In this document: positions 31,501 to 38,324 of the stretch, in pieces | Layout: each line of letters starts with the position of its first letter | How positions within the stretch are numbered: position 1 is the stretch's first letter | Origin: a virus | Length of the DNA: 46,028 nt | Reading direction: 5' to 3' (one strand) | IMG/VR virus record: IMGVR_UViG_3300041955_000180 | Coordinates: 1-46,028 of that record | Program-made: the position numbers and the translations under genes | Notes under the pieces: generated by a model | Databases searched by the model: none | Told to the model about the DNA's origin: nothing | The model's input: the letters and a program-made list of their open reading frames with translations, nothing else

Positions 31501-32329
31501 CACCAACAATGAGTATTTCGAATCACCGGAGTTTAGCGTTGCACCTGGGCGCGTGGGGGAGATTAAGGATTTCCTACTTGACTACGACGTCTCGGGCACC
31601 GGCGGAATGCTTCAGCTCTATAGCGATCTGCCGGGCTCGGCGTTCGCCGTTCGGAGATCTCTCCCGATTCCTTATCAAACGACTCGTGCGCCGTATGTTT
31701 TCCCCTTCGAAAATTTCGGCAACCAGGCCGACGATTTTCTGCCCGTGGGCCAGCTCTTTAAGGTTCGGCTGTATCCTCCCGCCGGCGGTATCCTGCGGCT
31801 TCACGGCCGCGCGCAATTTCGCGGGCGGCTGATCGGGACCTACTTCAACGGCGCGAATGGAGAAGTTTTCCAAACGCAACCCGTCGAGCTGTTCGGCGGC
31901 ATGGGACTCGCACGCGAAATCCGATGCACCATGACCGCCGGCGGCCCGATGGTCCTCACGATCGCGACGGAGATTCCAGGCCTCAATCTGGCACCTTATC
32001 CACCCCTCCAGGTGACTCTGAACCCGACGTCGACGAGCGCCGGGCGCGTTCCGATTTCCGTCCGTCTTCCCGGGAACACGAAGGGCATCCTCTGGCGTTT
32101 CACGCTCTCGGGCCCGTACATCTGCCGGCTGTTCGAACTGAAAGTACTCGGCCGACGCACACAGCCTCCTGCGAGCGGATGGGACTGGGCGCCCGTTCCT
32201 CTCGATCCAACGCCGGACGAGTGGCAGCCGATCGCGATGCCGTGCGGACAGACGCCCGAGCAGTTCACCTGGGTCGACGTTGCGGTCGATCCCGTCCTTC
32301 CTCCGCCTCAGCGCGTAGCCGAGGTCTGA
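28550..32329 (+). CDS. Very large tail (nozzle-like) structural protein (1259 aa, TTG start)
   Basis: TTG 28550 has a strong GAGGAGG. The opening SQTDSQRVISGGLDLMSPAD and RQLENFRIDQVNQLRSRRGL is the usual start of tail tubular B/nozzle-like proteins. A beta-propeller-like middle follows (FGKLVCFNTKDHPMRFFWTP, LYARHSIWRVPGDPAAVDAI, GPEGVYVFNLDQETKISG). The C-terminal half is beta-sandwich-like, with two similar blocks (GRGDVRFRLASIVEGRNFRL; GRAQFRGRLIGTYFNGANGE). It follows an adaptor gene, as in podoviruses. The family link is by layout and phrase, not by search. Confidence 0.6.
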   Translation: MASQTDSQRVISGGLDLMSPADKMSPTAARQLENFRIDQVNQLRSRRGLGPPQSMGSGNFHTIALYPSADAIFGIGTEIFVGTGQAISIQAPGTPDGQKLGVAMYLGSAYIMNQGVQLRLDGTNGWPWGVQPPASAPTVTPVTPSTVLLENFDGSDALETVTTMVTGAAAVACMTASAPVVDTTNGATASFDSVNYQNAPASLNIAVTQPCTAVVDVGAGAMSLDTTTDGGANDSDQFSFWLKCSDPTQITSMTVTLFNAPVGGQQGLSVQCFFESGSAWDPAKILNQAPNSWTQVFIRRTLNVDFFQTQIAQAMRRPSGTKLDSLAGAGLTPTNSPVADLTAQLTQLLQNPAFLVIAQQNPQILGINNTPVVAANATNFDWTAVVDIQISVVFGGAETININQLQVANPAQNAASLSGSGQYYVSFVDEAGHDGLPCLEPSALVTLNNQAAQLTDIPVSPQANIVERNIWRIGFGISSPLLVGVIQDNTTTEWLDPTTNDEAMGDAVYMPTNRTPPPAAFGVIGPFFGKLVCFNTKDHPMRFFWTPAGTPWCFYGSDDPDIGDWEDCGSGADELLAATNHKTILVLYARHSIWRVPGDPAAVDAIQTNANVGIVGPAAVCNGGAVDYFVGPEGVYVFNLDQETKISGAIDGIFKGDYVLLDSGTTIPPIEPTAIGTICIELANERLRVSYPEFGNKTPNVVLIYNTVTGQWAQERYGAVGFSALAYWGAGLPMTAGSPGGNWYALESEESDNGTAIAVRWQTASFDEGLPGFYKWYSDLEVEAWLAGILTPVTLTLTAIFDDGKTVYTVGTFTVTQSTKQKFSFRLPENPNVPIPAGGSDYGWRALNIAVRITGNVVGELVIGGLYIHAYPEERLAHTFDSGPTNFGLAEKVKQVDYLEFYQTGTGQQLQRTLASDLPGRVLTIRDQANMTAPNGRGDVRFRLASIVEGRNFRLTVNDAASGLPFQLHQARARMRPVGEYIDGTNNEYFESPEFSVAPGRVGEIKDFLLDYDVSGTGGMLQLYSDLPGSAFAVRRSLPIPYQTTRAPYVFPFENFGNQADDFLPVGQLFKVRLYPPAGGILRLHGRAQFRGRLIGTYFNGANGEVFQTQPVELFGGMGLAREIRCTMTAGGPMVLTIATEIPGLNLAPYPPLQVTLNPTSTSAGRVPISVRLPGNTKGILWRFTLSGPYICRLFELKVLGRRTQPPASGWDWAPVPLDPTPDEWQPIAMPCGQTPEQFTWVDVAVDPVLPPPQRVAEV

Positions 32330-32330
32330 C

Positions 32331-32354
32331 GTATTGAATTAAATACATCAATAA
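32331..32354 (+). promoter_or_regulatory. AT-rich spacer with imperfect palindrome before the fibre gene
   Basis: GTATTGAATTAAATAC (32331-32346) is an imperfect palindrome in a GC-rich genome. It lies 8 bases before ATG 32355, with no Shine-Dalgarno in between. It could be a promoter -10 region or operator for the fibre genes. Confidence 0.35.
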
Positions 32355-33782
32355 ATGGCAAATCCTCCAGCCCCAACGGAACTTCCCTCGAGCGGCATCG
32401 GCACCGTCGCGCAGCTCGTCACCGCGGTGAACGATCGATTGCGTACCATCGTCAGCTGGGTAACGGGCGGCTACGTGGGGAATCCCGCGACTTCTCAGGT
32501 CGATCTTGCCCAGAATCAGATCATCAACCTGGCCGACCCGGTCAACCCACAGGACGCCGTCAACCTTCGGACGCTGAAGCGAATCCAACCGAGTGCAATC
32601 GCAGCGCCCTCGGCACCAACCTCCGTCGCGCCCGGTTCTATCAGCTTCCGGCTCGTCTACCGCGGCTTCGCCGAGCTCTCGATCGAGGATGTCGTCGTGG
32701 CGGCGCCGGCGACGCTCGATGGCATAGACTTCCTCGCCTTTGCGGTCGACGAAACCGACACGGCCCTGGCCGGGCTGATCGGCGTGAATCTCGATGCGCA
32801 CGCAGAGACCGATCCGATCAATATCGTGAATAGCAACGGGCTGGTCGGCGGCATCGCAACGGGTCCCATGGGGCGGCTGGGCCGATCCGTCCAAGTCGGC
32901 GATTACCTGATGATCGATGCGGAGATTGTCCGGATCGTGGCTGTCGGTACGTCCAGCTTCACCATCAAGCGGCGCTCAGGCGTGGCGCCCTCGACTGCGG
33001 CCCAGCTCGGAAGCACGCTCGCGGCACATGGAGCTGGGGCGTCCTGGTACAAGCTGTTCCCGTATCCGTTCACGCAAGAGGCTAAGCCTCAGACATTTGG
33101 ACTGCCCATGAGCGTTGTCCCCTATGGCGCCACTAAGGCCCAGGCGACGGGCGGAGCGCCTCCGCGGTGGACCCTCGCGGCGCCCAATCTCTGCGTCGTG
33201 GCGATCGTCGCCCTGGCTCGGTCCGGCTCTCTCGCCTGCCCGCCCACCATCGTCAACTATTCGGCCAGTCGGACGCCCGTGGTGGGCATTCTGAAATTCG
33301 CCAATTCGCCGGGGGTCCGAACGTTCAGCGGGGCGGCTTACCAGCTTGGATGCTCGGGCACGCTTACCGCCGGCCAGTTCGCCGACTTCCTGGTCCGGGT
33401 CCAAGCGTGGCATTCGATCCGGAACGTCTGGGCCTATGTGATGACCGCGACGTCGCCCTCGGCGAATCCCCTGCGCGCTTACCTGCTTTATTACGATCCG
33501 AGCCGAACGTTCGGCGGAATCGTCCAGCAGTTCAACTTTCCACAAGGCGGCGTGATTTCCGACGCGACGCCACCAGACGGTCAGCAGATGCCCTTCGGTC
33601 CGGGCCTCCAGGTGTGGCCGCCGAGCGGATTTGCACAGATTCCGATGGCGAACGGACGTGCGGTCTGGCCTTTCACGGGCGGCGGATCTCCCATTCAGCT
33701 CGCTATGGACGGATGGTTTGACATCGTGATCGACCAGGCGGACGGCGCGAGTGCGAACCTTCTGGGCGTCGTCCAGGTATGA
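32355..33782 (+). CDS. Tail fibre protein (475 aa)
   Basis: The N-terminal phrase VDLAQNQIINLADPVNPQDA followed by VNLRTLK is a common junction in tail fibres (NLADP-N-P-x-DA), which links the attachment helix to the shaft. The remainder is beta-rich, with a middle module (VGDYLMIDAEIVRIVAVGTS, also typical of fibres) and a C-terminal domain for binding. It overlaps the next gene by ATGA, so fibre and propeller proteins are made together. Confidence 0.65.
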   Translation: MANPPAPTELPSSGIGTVAQLVTAVNDRLRTIVSWVTGGYVGNPATSQVDLAQNQIINLADPVNPQDAVNLRTLKRIQPSAIAAPSAPTSVAPGSISFRLVYRGFAELSIEDVVVAAPATLDGIDFLAFAVDETDTALAGLIGVNLDAHAETDPINIVNSNGLVGGIATGPMGRLGRSVQVGDYLMIDAEIVRIVAVGTSSFTIKRRSGVAPSTAAQLGSTLAAHGAGASWYKLFPYPFTQEAKPQTFGLPMSVVPYGATKAQATGGAPPRWTLAAPNLCVVAIVALARSGSLACPPTIVNYSASRTPVVGILKFANSPGVRTFSGAAYQLGCSGTLTAGQFADFLVRVQAWHSIRNVWAYVMTATSPSANPLRAYLLYYDPSRTFGGIVQQFNFPQGGVISDATPPDGQQMPFGPGLQVWPPSGFAQIPMANGRAVWPFTGGGSPIQLAMDGWFDIVIDQADGASANLLGVVQV

Positions 33783-35011
33783 GCTTTCCAGCCACAGTTC
33801 TCCAGGGGAACTTCCCGTATTTCAGCCCGATCGGCCCGTTTGAATACCAGCGAACGGGCGGAGCGACGGACCGCTACGGCGTGGCTTTCGAGTACGCTCC
33901 GGGCCCGACATACGGCCTGGCGGTAGTGAAATCTACGGATGGCGGGAACACCTGGGCTGTTATGGACGCCGCAGACGCGCCTGCGGCAACCGATGGCAAC
34001 GCAGGAGCCGGACCGATTTTCCCACTTTCGGTCGCGCAGTCCACCGTCGACGGCGCCCTTTGGATAACCTATGCGACGACGGGGAACGTCCCGGCGATGG
34101 TGCGCTACGATCCGGATGCCGACGAGTGGGGCACGCCCGTGATCGGAACCGCGCCGGACAACTGGGCTGCGGAAGCGGCCGCCCTGAGCCTGTTCAGCTG
34201 CTACAACCCGGCTAGCAATTTCATCGTCGTCGTCACCCAGGCGATCTTGACGGGCGATGGCTATCCGCAGTGGGGTGTCGCGATTTTCGACATTTCTGGG
34301 AATAACTGGGGTGCGTGGACGGCCATGGGTGCGCCGAGCTCCGACAATACAATCACGCCCAGCGCGATCGCGCTAGGATTGAACGGCCTCGTCCATGCCC
34401 TTGCGAGCGTCCAGAACAACGACGTGGATGGTTCGGTGGATGTTTATCAGCAGGCCATCAAGCAGGACGGCACCCTCGGCACCTTCGCTATTGTTCCTTC
34501 GACTCATTTTTCGGGCGATGGATACGTGCAGAACACGATCGACGTGTACGCGGCGTCTGGTGCCGGGCACGTGTGGATCGCCGCAACCGCTAACGATGCC
34601 ACGAACGATGGAATGAGCGTTCAGGCAGGCAGCGGAATTTCGGCCGATCCGATCGACTTCAGCCTCGATCTCTATGAAATGGGCGGAGCGATCGACGGCC
34701 ACGGCCAGGTCGCACTCTGCGCCGCGAACGCCGCGACCATATGGGCGGCATTTTTCGGAACCTCGGATGACTACATCGCGTACTGGGAACAGGCTTTCGC
34801 CGGCGGCGCAGTTCTTATGGTTGTCATCGGCGATACGACGACCGTTTATCTTTACGACCAAAACGGAACCGGCTTCGGGTCGATCAACACTCTTTCGGAC
34901 GCCGTCAGCGGGCCGCCGATCGCGCTCAATGCCTTCTATGTGCCCTATGTGGCCAAGTCCCGCCAAATCTTTCCGCAGTACATGAAGCGGTTCACCCAGG
35001 TAGGAAATTAA
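33779..35011 (+). CDS. Sialidase-like beta-propeller protein (possible receptor-binding or glycan-active)
   Basis: The protein is 410 residues with an Asp-box at residues about 52-59 (STDGGNTW) and propeller-like blades (YGLAVVKSTDGGNTWAVMD, ALWITYATTGNVPAMVRYD, GYPQWGVAIFDISGNNWGAW, GLVHALASVQNNDVDGS). Asp-box propellers bind or cleave surface glycans. Catalytic residues cannot be assigned here, so binding is the safer claim. No signal peptide. It is coupled to the fibre gene, which supports a host-recognition role. Confidence 0.55.
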   Translation: MSFPATVLQGNFPYFSPIGPFEYQRTGGATDRYGVAFEYAPGPTYGLAVVKSTDGGNTWAVMDAADAPAATDGNAGAGPIFPLSVAQSTVDGALWITYATTGNVPAMVRYDPDADEWGTPVIGTAPDNWAAEAAALSLFSCYNPASNFIVVVTQAILTGDGYPQWGVAIFDISGNNWGAWTAMGAPSSDNTITPSAIALGLNGLVHALASVQNNDVDGSVDVYQQAIKQDGTLGTFAIVPSTHFSGDGYVQNTIDVYAASGAGHVWIAATANDATNDGMSVQAGSGISADPIDFSLDLYEMGGAIDGHGQVALCAANAATIWAAFFGTSDDYIAYWEQAFAGGAVLMVVIGDTTTVYLYDQNGTGFGSINTLSDAVSGPPIALNAFYVPYVAKSRQIFPQYMKRFTQVGN

Positions 35012-35239
35012 GAGGCCTGCCACCGTGTCCGCCTTCCGAGCGGATGGGCGTCGCGTCCAGGCCTCAGTTCGTGAACCGATACAAAAGTATCACAAACGAA
35101 GCGCCGAGACAACCGCGCGGAAAAAAGGGCCCTGTGATCTCGCTGTCACCCAGGTTAGCGGGTTTGGATTTGACAGCGTGCCTCAGGACCCCAAGTCCTA
35201 CAGGCTCGTGTGCAAGAATAACACGGGCAATTCCTAAGT
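35012..35239 (+). promoter_or_regulatory. Intergenic region with inverted repeat and GGGCAATTC motif
   Basis: This stretch of 228 bases holds no gene I trust. A 70-codon frame (GTG 35025 to 35237) is possible but hydrophilic and unsupported. It contains GATAC-AAAA-GTATC (35078-35091) and ends with GGGCAATTC (35225-35233) plus CTAAGT immediately before GTG 35240. It probably holds the control signals for the ejection-protein operon. Confidence 0.45.
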
Positions 35240-36010
35240 GTGCGACCTCCGCGGAACGTGAGCTTGGCCACGCCCTTTCCGGCCTTCGATGTACCCCGGA
35301 TCTGGGGATGGATTCAGCCGTTTCGCGGGCGGTTCTTCGATGACTGGACCGGGCGGTCCATGGATGAGTTTGTGGACGAATGGTTCGAGGCAGAGCAACG
35401 CGCTCGCCTCTCGTTTGCGGTTTACCGCGACGGCCAGCTGGGGGGGGTGATCGTTTCTGCGCCGGTGAATCCGATCGTGTGGGACGTGCACTTCGTTTTC
35501 AAGAAGGAGTTTTGGGGACTGGACACGACGCTGCCGGCGTTATTCACGGCGGGCGAGACGATTTTCGGAAACAGCGACATCCGGAAATTGTCGTCGGTGG
35601 CTTTCAAAGACAACGACAGCCTGGCGCGCATCGTTCAGGACCTCGGAGCGGTCCGGGAGTCCGTCAAAAAGGGCCACGTGCTCAGAGACGGAAAGCCCGT
35701 GGACCTCGTAGAATTTGGTTTGACCAGGGAGGCTTTTTATGTCGCTAGGGATCGGTGGCGGATCGCAATCGCAGAACACCAGCCAGAACGTGCTCTCGAG
35801 CGGAAGCACGTCGAAGACGCTCACGCCGTTCCAGACGGCGCTGCAAAGCCCGTTGTTCACCATGGTGTCGAACATGATCTCGAACCCCATGGCGACGGTC
35901 GCGCCCCTCGTCGCGCAGGCGAAAAACAACATCACGAGCTCGTTCAGCGGGGCAGCCAACGCCCTGCGGCAGAAGTTCATGGGGACGACGGCCGGCGGCG
36001 CCTCGGGTAA
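35240..36010 (+). CDS. GNAT acetyltransferase-like virion-associated protein (T7 gp13-like layout)
   Basis: The 256-residue frame starts at GTG 35240. Residues 45-165 follow a GNAT plan: ARLSFAVYRDGQLGGVIVSA, WDVHFVFKKEFWGLDTTLPA, LSSVAFKDNDSLARIVQDLG and GHVLRDGKPVDLVEFGLTRE. GNAT-type proteins encoded beside ejection proteins occur in T7-like phages (gp13). The last 90 residues overlap the next gene in another frame and are His/Arg-rich without pattern, so the true functional end may be near 35750. It could be a lost stop, a sequence error or a genuine overlap. Confidence 0.6.
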   Translation: MRPPRNVSLATPFPAFDVPRIWGWIQPFRGRFFDDWTGRSMDEFVDEWFEAEQRARLSFAVYRDGQLGGVIVSAPVNPIVWDVHFVFKKEFWGLDTTLPALFTAGETIFGNSDIRKLSSVAFKDNDSLARIVQDLGAVRESVKKGHVLRDGKPVDLVEFGLTREAFYVARDRWRIAIAEHQPERALERKHVEDAHAVPDGAAKPVVHHGVEHDLEPHGDGRAPRRAGEKQHHELVQRGSQRPAAEVHGDDGRRRLG

Positions 36011-36275
36011 ATACGGAACCGGCACCCTGGAAAATCAGATCGCGCAGCAGGGCGATCTTTCGAACGCCGATGTCCAGGGCGCGGCGACGGGAAGTCAGGT
36101 CCAGCAAAACGCCCTGAGCCTCGGCAGCAATCTCCTCGGACAGAACTTCGGATCGACGACGACAGGCTCGGAAAACACCACGAAATCGGTGACTGGCACC
36201 GGGCTGAATAGCAGCGTCGGCACGGGCGGCGCTGGCGGAAGCAGTCTCGGATCCAGTCTACTAGGTCTGTTATAA
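35739..36275 (+). CDS. Putative internal virion protein, small (178 aa)
   Basis: SD GAGG lies before ATG 35739, within the GNAT frame. It is a Gly/Ser/Gln/Asn-rich protein with helical blocks (PLFTMVSNMISNPMATVAPL, GAANALRQKFMGTTAGGASG) and a terminal Ser/Gly run (GGAGGSSLGSSLLGLL). Low-complexity proteins of this kind precede the large ejection proteins in podoviruses. Codon pattern and SD make it more trustworthy than the overlapping GNAT tail. Confidence 0.6.
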   Translation: MSLGIGGGSQSQNTSQNVLSSGSTSKTLTPFQTALQSPLFTMVSNMISNPMATVAPLVAQAKNNITSSFSGAANALRQKFMGTTAGGASGKYGTGTLENQIAQQGDLSNADVQGAATGSQVQQNALSLGSNLLGQNFGSTTTGSENTTKSVTGTGLNSSVGTGGAGGSSLGSSLLGLL

Positions 36276-36287
36276 AGCAGGAGGATC

Positions 36288-38324
36288 ATGGGAAGCCCCG
36301 CCGTCGACCTTTCGAGCTTGTTTCAGAATATGGCCGGAACCGGCAACGCTGCGCCGCAGGTCAGCGCGTCGCAACCGTCCGTGCCCTCTACCGCTGCTCC
36401 CAGCGGCGGCGGCCTCGGAGCTGCGCTGATGAATCACATCCGCAACTATGCGGACATGGCGACCGGAAAATCGGAGCGCAACCAGCGGCTCTCTGCTGCC
36501 AAACAGAACCAGGATATTCAGGAACAGCAGTTCCAGCGCGAGCAGCAGCAGGCCGAGATGGACTTGCACGAGCATTTGATGTCGATCGGCGCGCGCCCTG
36601 TCGTGAACGGCATGGCGAAAGACGAAACGACACTGCCGGAATATCTGCAAGGCCTCGGGCTGCCGGCGAGCAACGGCGCGCCCACGGGATTTGATGGCGG
36701 CGGAAGCCCCACCGCTCCCGCGGGTCCCTCCATCCCGCAGACGGTTTCGATTGTCCGGCCGGCGGACAAATCGCGCCTCGTTTCGTTCAAGGACTCGACC
36801 GGCCAGCAGGCCCAATACGAGCTTCCGACTCCCGAGGAACAGATCTCGCGCCAGGTCAAGCTGCGGCAGCCGGTCATCAACCAGGAGAACGCCGCGGCGG
36901 GAGCCAAAGCAGCCGCCGTCTCGCAAGGCACGGAGCAAGGCGGCCAAGCCGGTCTCGCGGCATCGCGGCAGCAATATGGCGTCGAAGTTCCCCAAGGGTC
37001 GGGCGTCGCGAGTGGCATGAAGGTTCTGCCGACCGAGCTGCCCGGAATCGTCCAGGGTTCGATCATCGCGCAGGAGGCCGGCAGCAACATCCGAAAGGCG
37101 CAGCTCGCGGCCGCGTCTCAGGTGCTCGGAGCCGCGACGAGCCCGCTGGCCTACCGCTCAGCGTACCGGAATCTGTCGCCCGATCTGCAGCAGTATTTCG
37201 ATGCGCCCGAGGCCTTTGACAAGATCCAGAGCCCGACCCGGGCGCGGATGTTGAACATGACACCGCAGGATCAGCAGAAAACCTCGCTGATGATGAGCAT
37301 GGGACCCGAGGAGTGGAACGCCACGGTCGACCAGGTCGCACCGCCGGTGGGCGATAGCGCGGCTCTCAACGCCAGAACGAAGACGCTGGTGAACACGGCG
37401 GCGCGCCGCGGCGATTGGGAAGGGGCTGAGAGAGCGATCAAGGACGCGGCCGATCAGCTTGGGCGCACGGAAACGGCGGTGCGTTCGGCGAAGGCGACGG
37501 AGCCGATCAAGATCAATCTAGCGGCCGGCGAGGCCGCGGCGCGTGCGCCTGTCGTGTCGGACGCTGGCATGGCTATGATGGCCGAGGCAGCGCTTGCGGG
37601 AAATCCTCCCAGTTCGCGGAACCCCGTGCTGTACGCGAGGGTCATGGACGCTGCGGCGAAACTCGCGCAGTCGCGCGGAATGAACGCCCAGGCGGCGGTG
37701 CTCGCTACCACTGCGGCGAAGGCTAACAGGACGGCCTTCAATCAGGTTACCGAGCAGTACGCCAAACTGAAGCCATTCGGCGAAATGGCCGAAAGAAACT
37801 CGGACCTACTCGAACAGCGGATCGCCGACGTTTCGGATCTCGGCGCGCCTGTGCTGAATACGCCCCTTCGTAACTTGCAAGCTAATTTCGCCGGCAATCC
37901 GAAGGTCGCGGCCTTCCGAGCGGCGCTGCTACCTGTGCAGGCGGACTTCGCGAGGATTCTCAACAGTCCGACGGCCGCTGGCGCCTTGACGGACCAGGCG
38001 CGAAATGAGATGCAGGCGGCCCTCGGCGACGGCGCTACTCCGCAGATGATTCACGCAGCACTGAACGTCTACCGGCAAGATTGGCGCAACCGCAAAGAGA
38101 CCTTTGAGGCGCAGCTGAAGGACCTCCAGGGAGGAACCGTGGTCACGGGACCGGCAGGAACCGGCGCCGGTGGAACGGCGCAACCTCCCGCGGCCGCTCC
38201 CGCGGTCGCCGGCGCAAACTTACCCCCACCGCACATGTTCAACGGTCACACGATCGTGCCCGATCCGGCCACAAAGCGATGGGTCTACCAGGACGGCCCC
38301 GACAAGGGCAAACCGGCGGAGTAA
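36288..38324 (+). CDS. Putative ejected internal virion protein (678 aa)
   Basis: SD AGGAGG precedes ATG. The protein is Ala/Gln-rich and largely helical: an N-terminal Pro/Ser linker, coiled-coil stretch SAAKQNQDIQEQQFQREQQQ (about 66-85), helical repeats in the middle (QLAAASQVLGAATSPLAYRS, EWNATVDQVAPPVGD) and a C-terminal Pro/Ala linker with VPDPATKRWVYQDGPDKGKP. No membrane segment or enzyme motif is visible. Size, composition and neighbours fit a podovirus core or ejection protein that extends the tail channel. Confidence 0.55.
   Translation: MGSPAVDLSSLFQNMAGTGNAAPQVSASQPSVPSTAAPSGGGLGAALMNHIRNYADMATGKSERNQRLSAAKQNQDIQEQQFQREQQQAEMDLHEHLMSIGARPVVNGMAKDETTLPEYLQGLGLPASNGAPTGFDGGGSPTAPAGPSIPQTVSIVRPADKSRLVSFKDSTGQQAQYELPTPEEQISRQVKLRQPVINQENAAAGAKAAAVSQGTEQGGQAGLAASRQQYGVEVPQGSGVASGMKVLPTELPGIVQGSIIAQEAGSNIRKAQLAAASQVLGAATSPLAYRSAYRNLSPDLQQYFDAPEAFDKIQSPTRARMLNMTPQDQQKTSLMMSMGPEEWNATVDQVAPPVGDSAALNARTKTLVNTAARRGDWEGAERAIKDAADQLGRTETAVRSAKATEPIKINLAAGEAAARAPVVSDAGMAMMAEAALAGNPPSSRNPVLYARVMDAAAKLAQSRGMNAQAAVLATTAAKANRTAFNQVTEQYAKLKPFGEMAERNSDLLEQRIADVSDLGAPVLNTPLRNLQANFAGNPKVAAFRAALLPVQADFARILNSPTAAGALTDQARNEMQAALGDGATPQMIHAALNVYRQDWRNRKETFEAQLKDLQGGTVVTGPAGTGAGGTAQPPAAAPAVAGANLPPPHMFNGHTIVPDPATKRWVYQDGPDKGKPAE

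Noticed and set aside
35025-35237. 70-codon frame in the gap before the GNAT gene
   Set aside because: Hydrophilic, no SD, no domain. It is mentioned only because it ends at the GGGCAATTC element.
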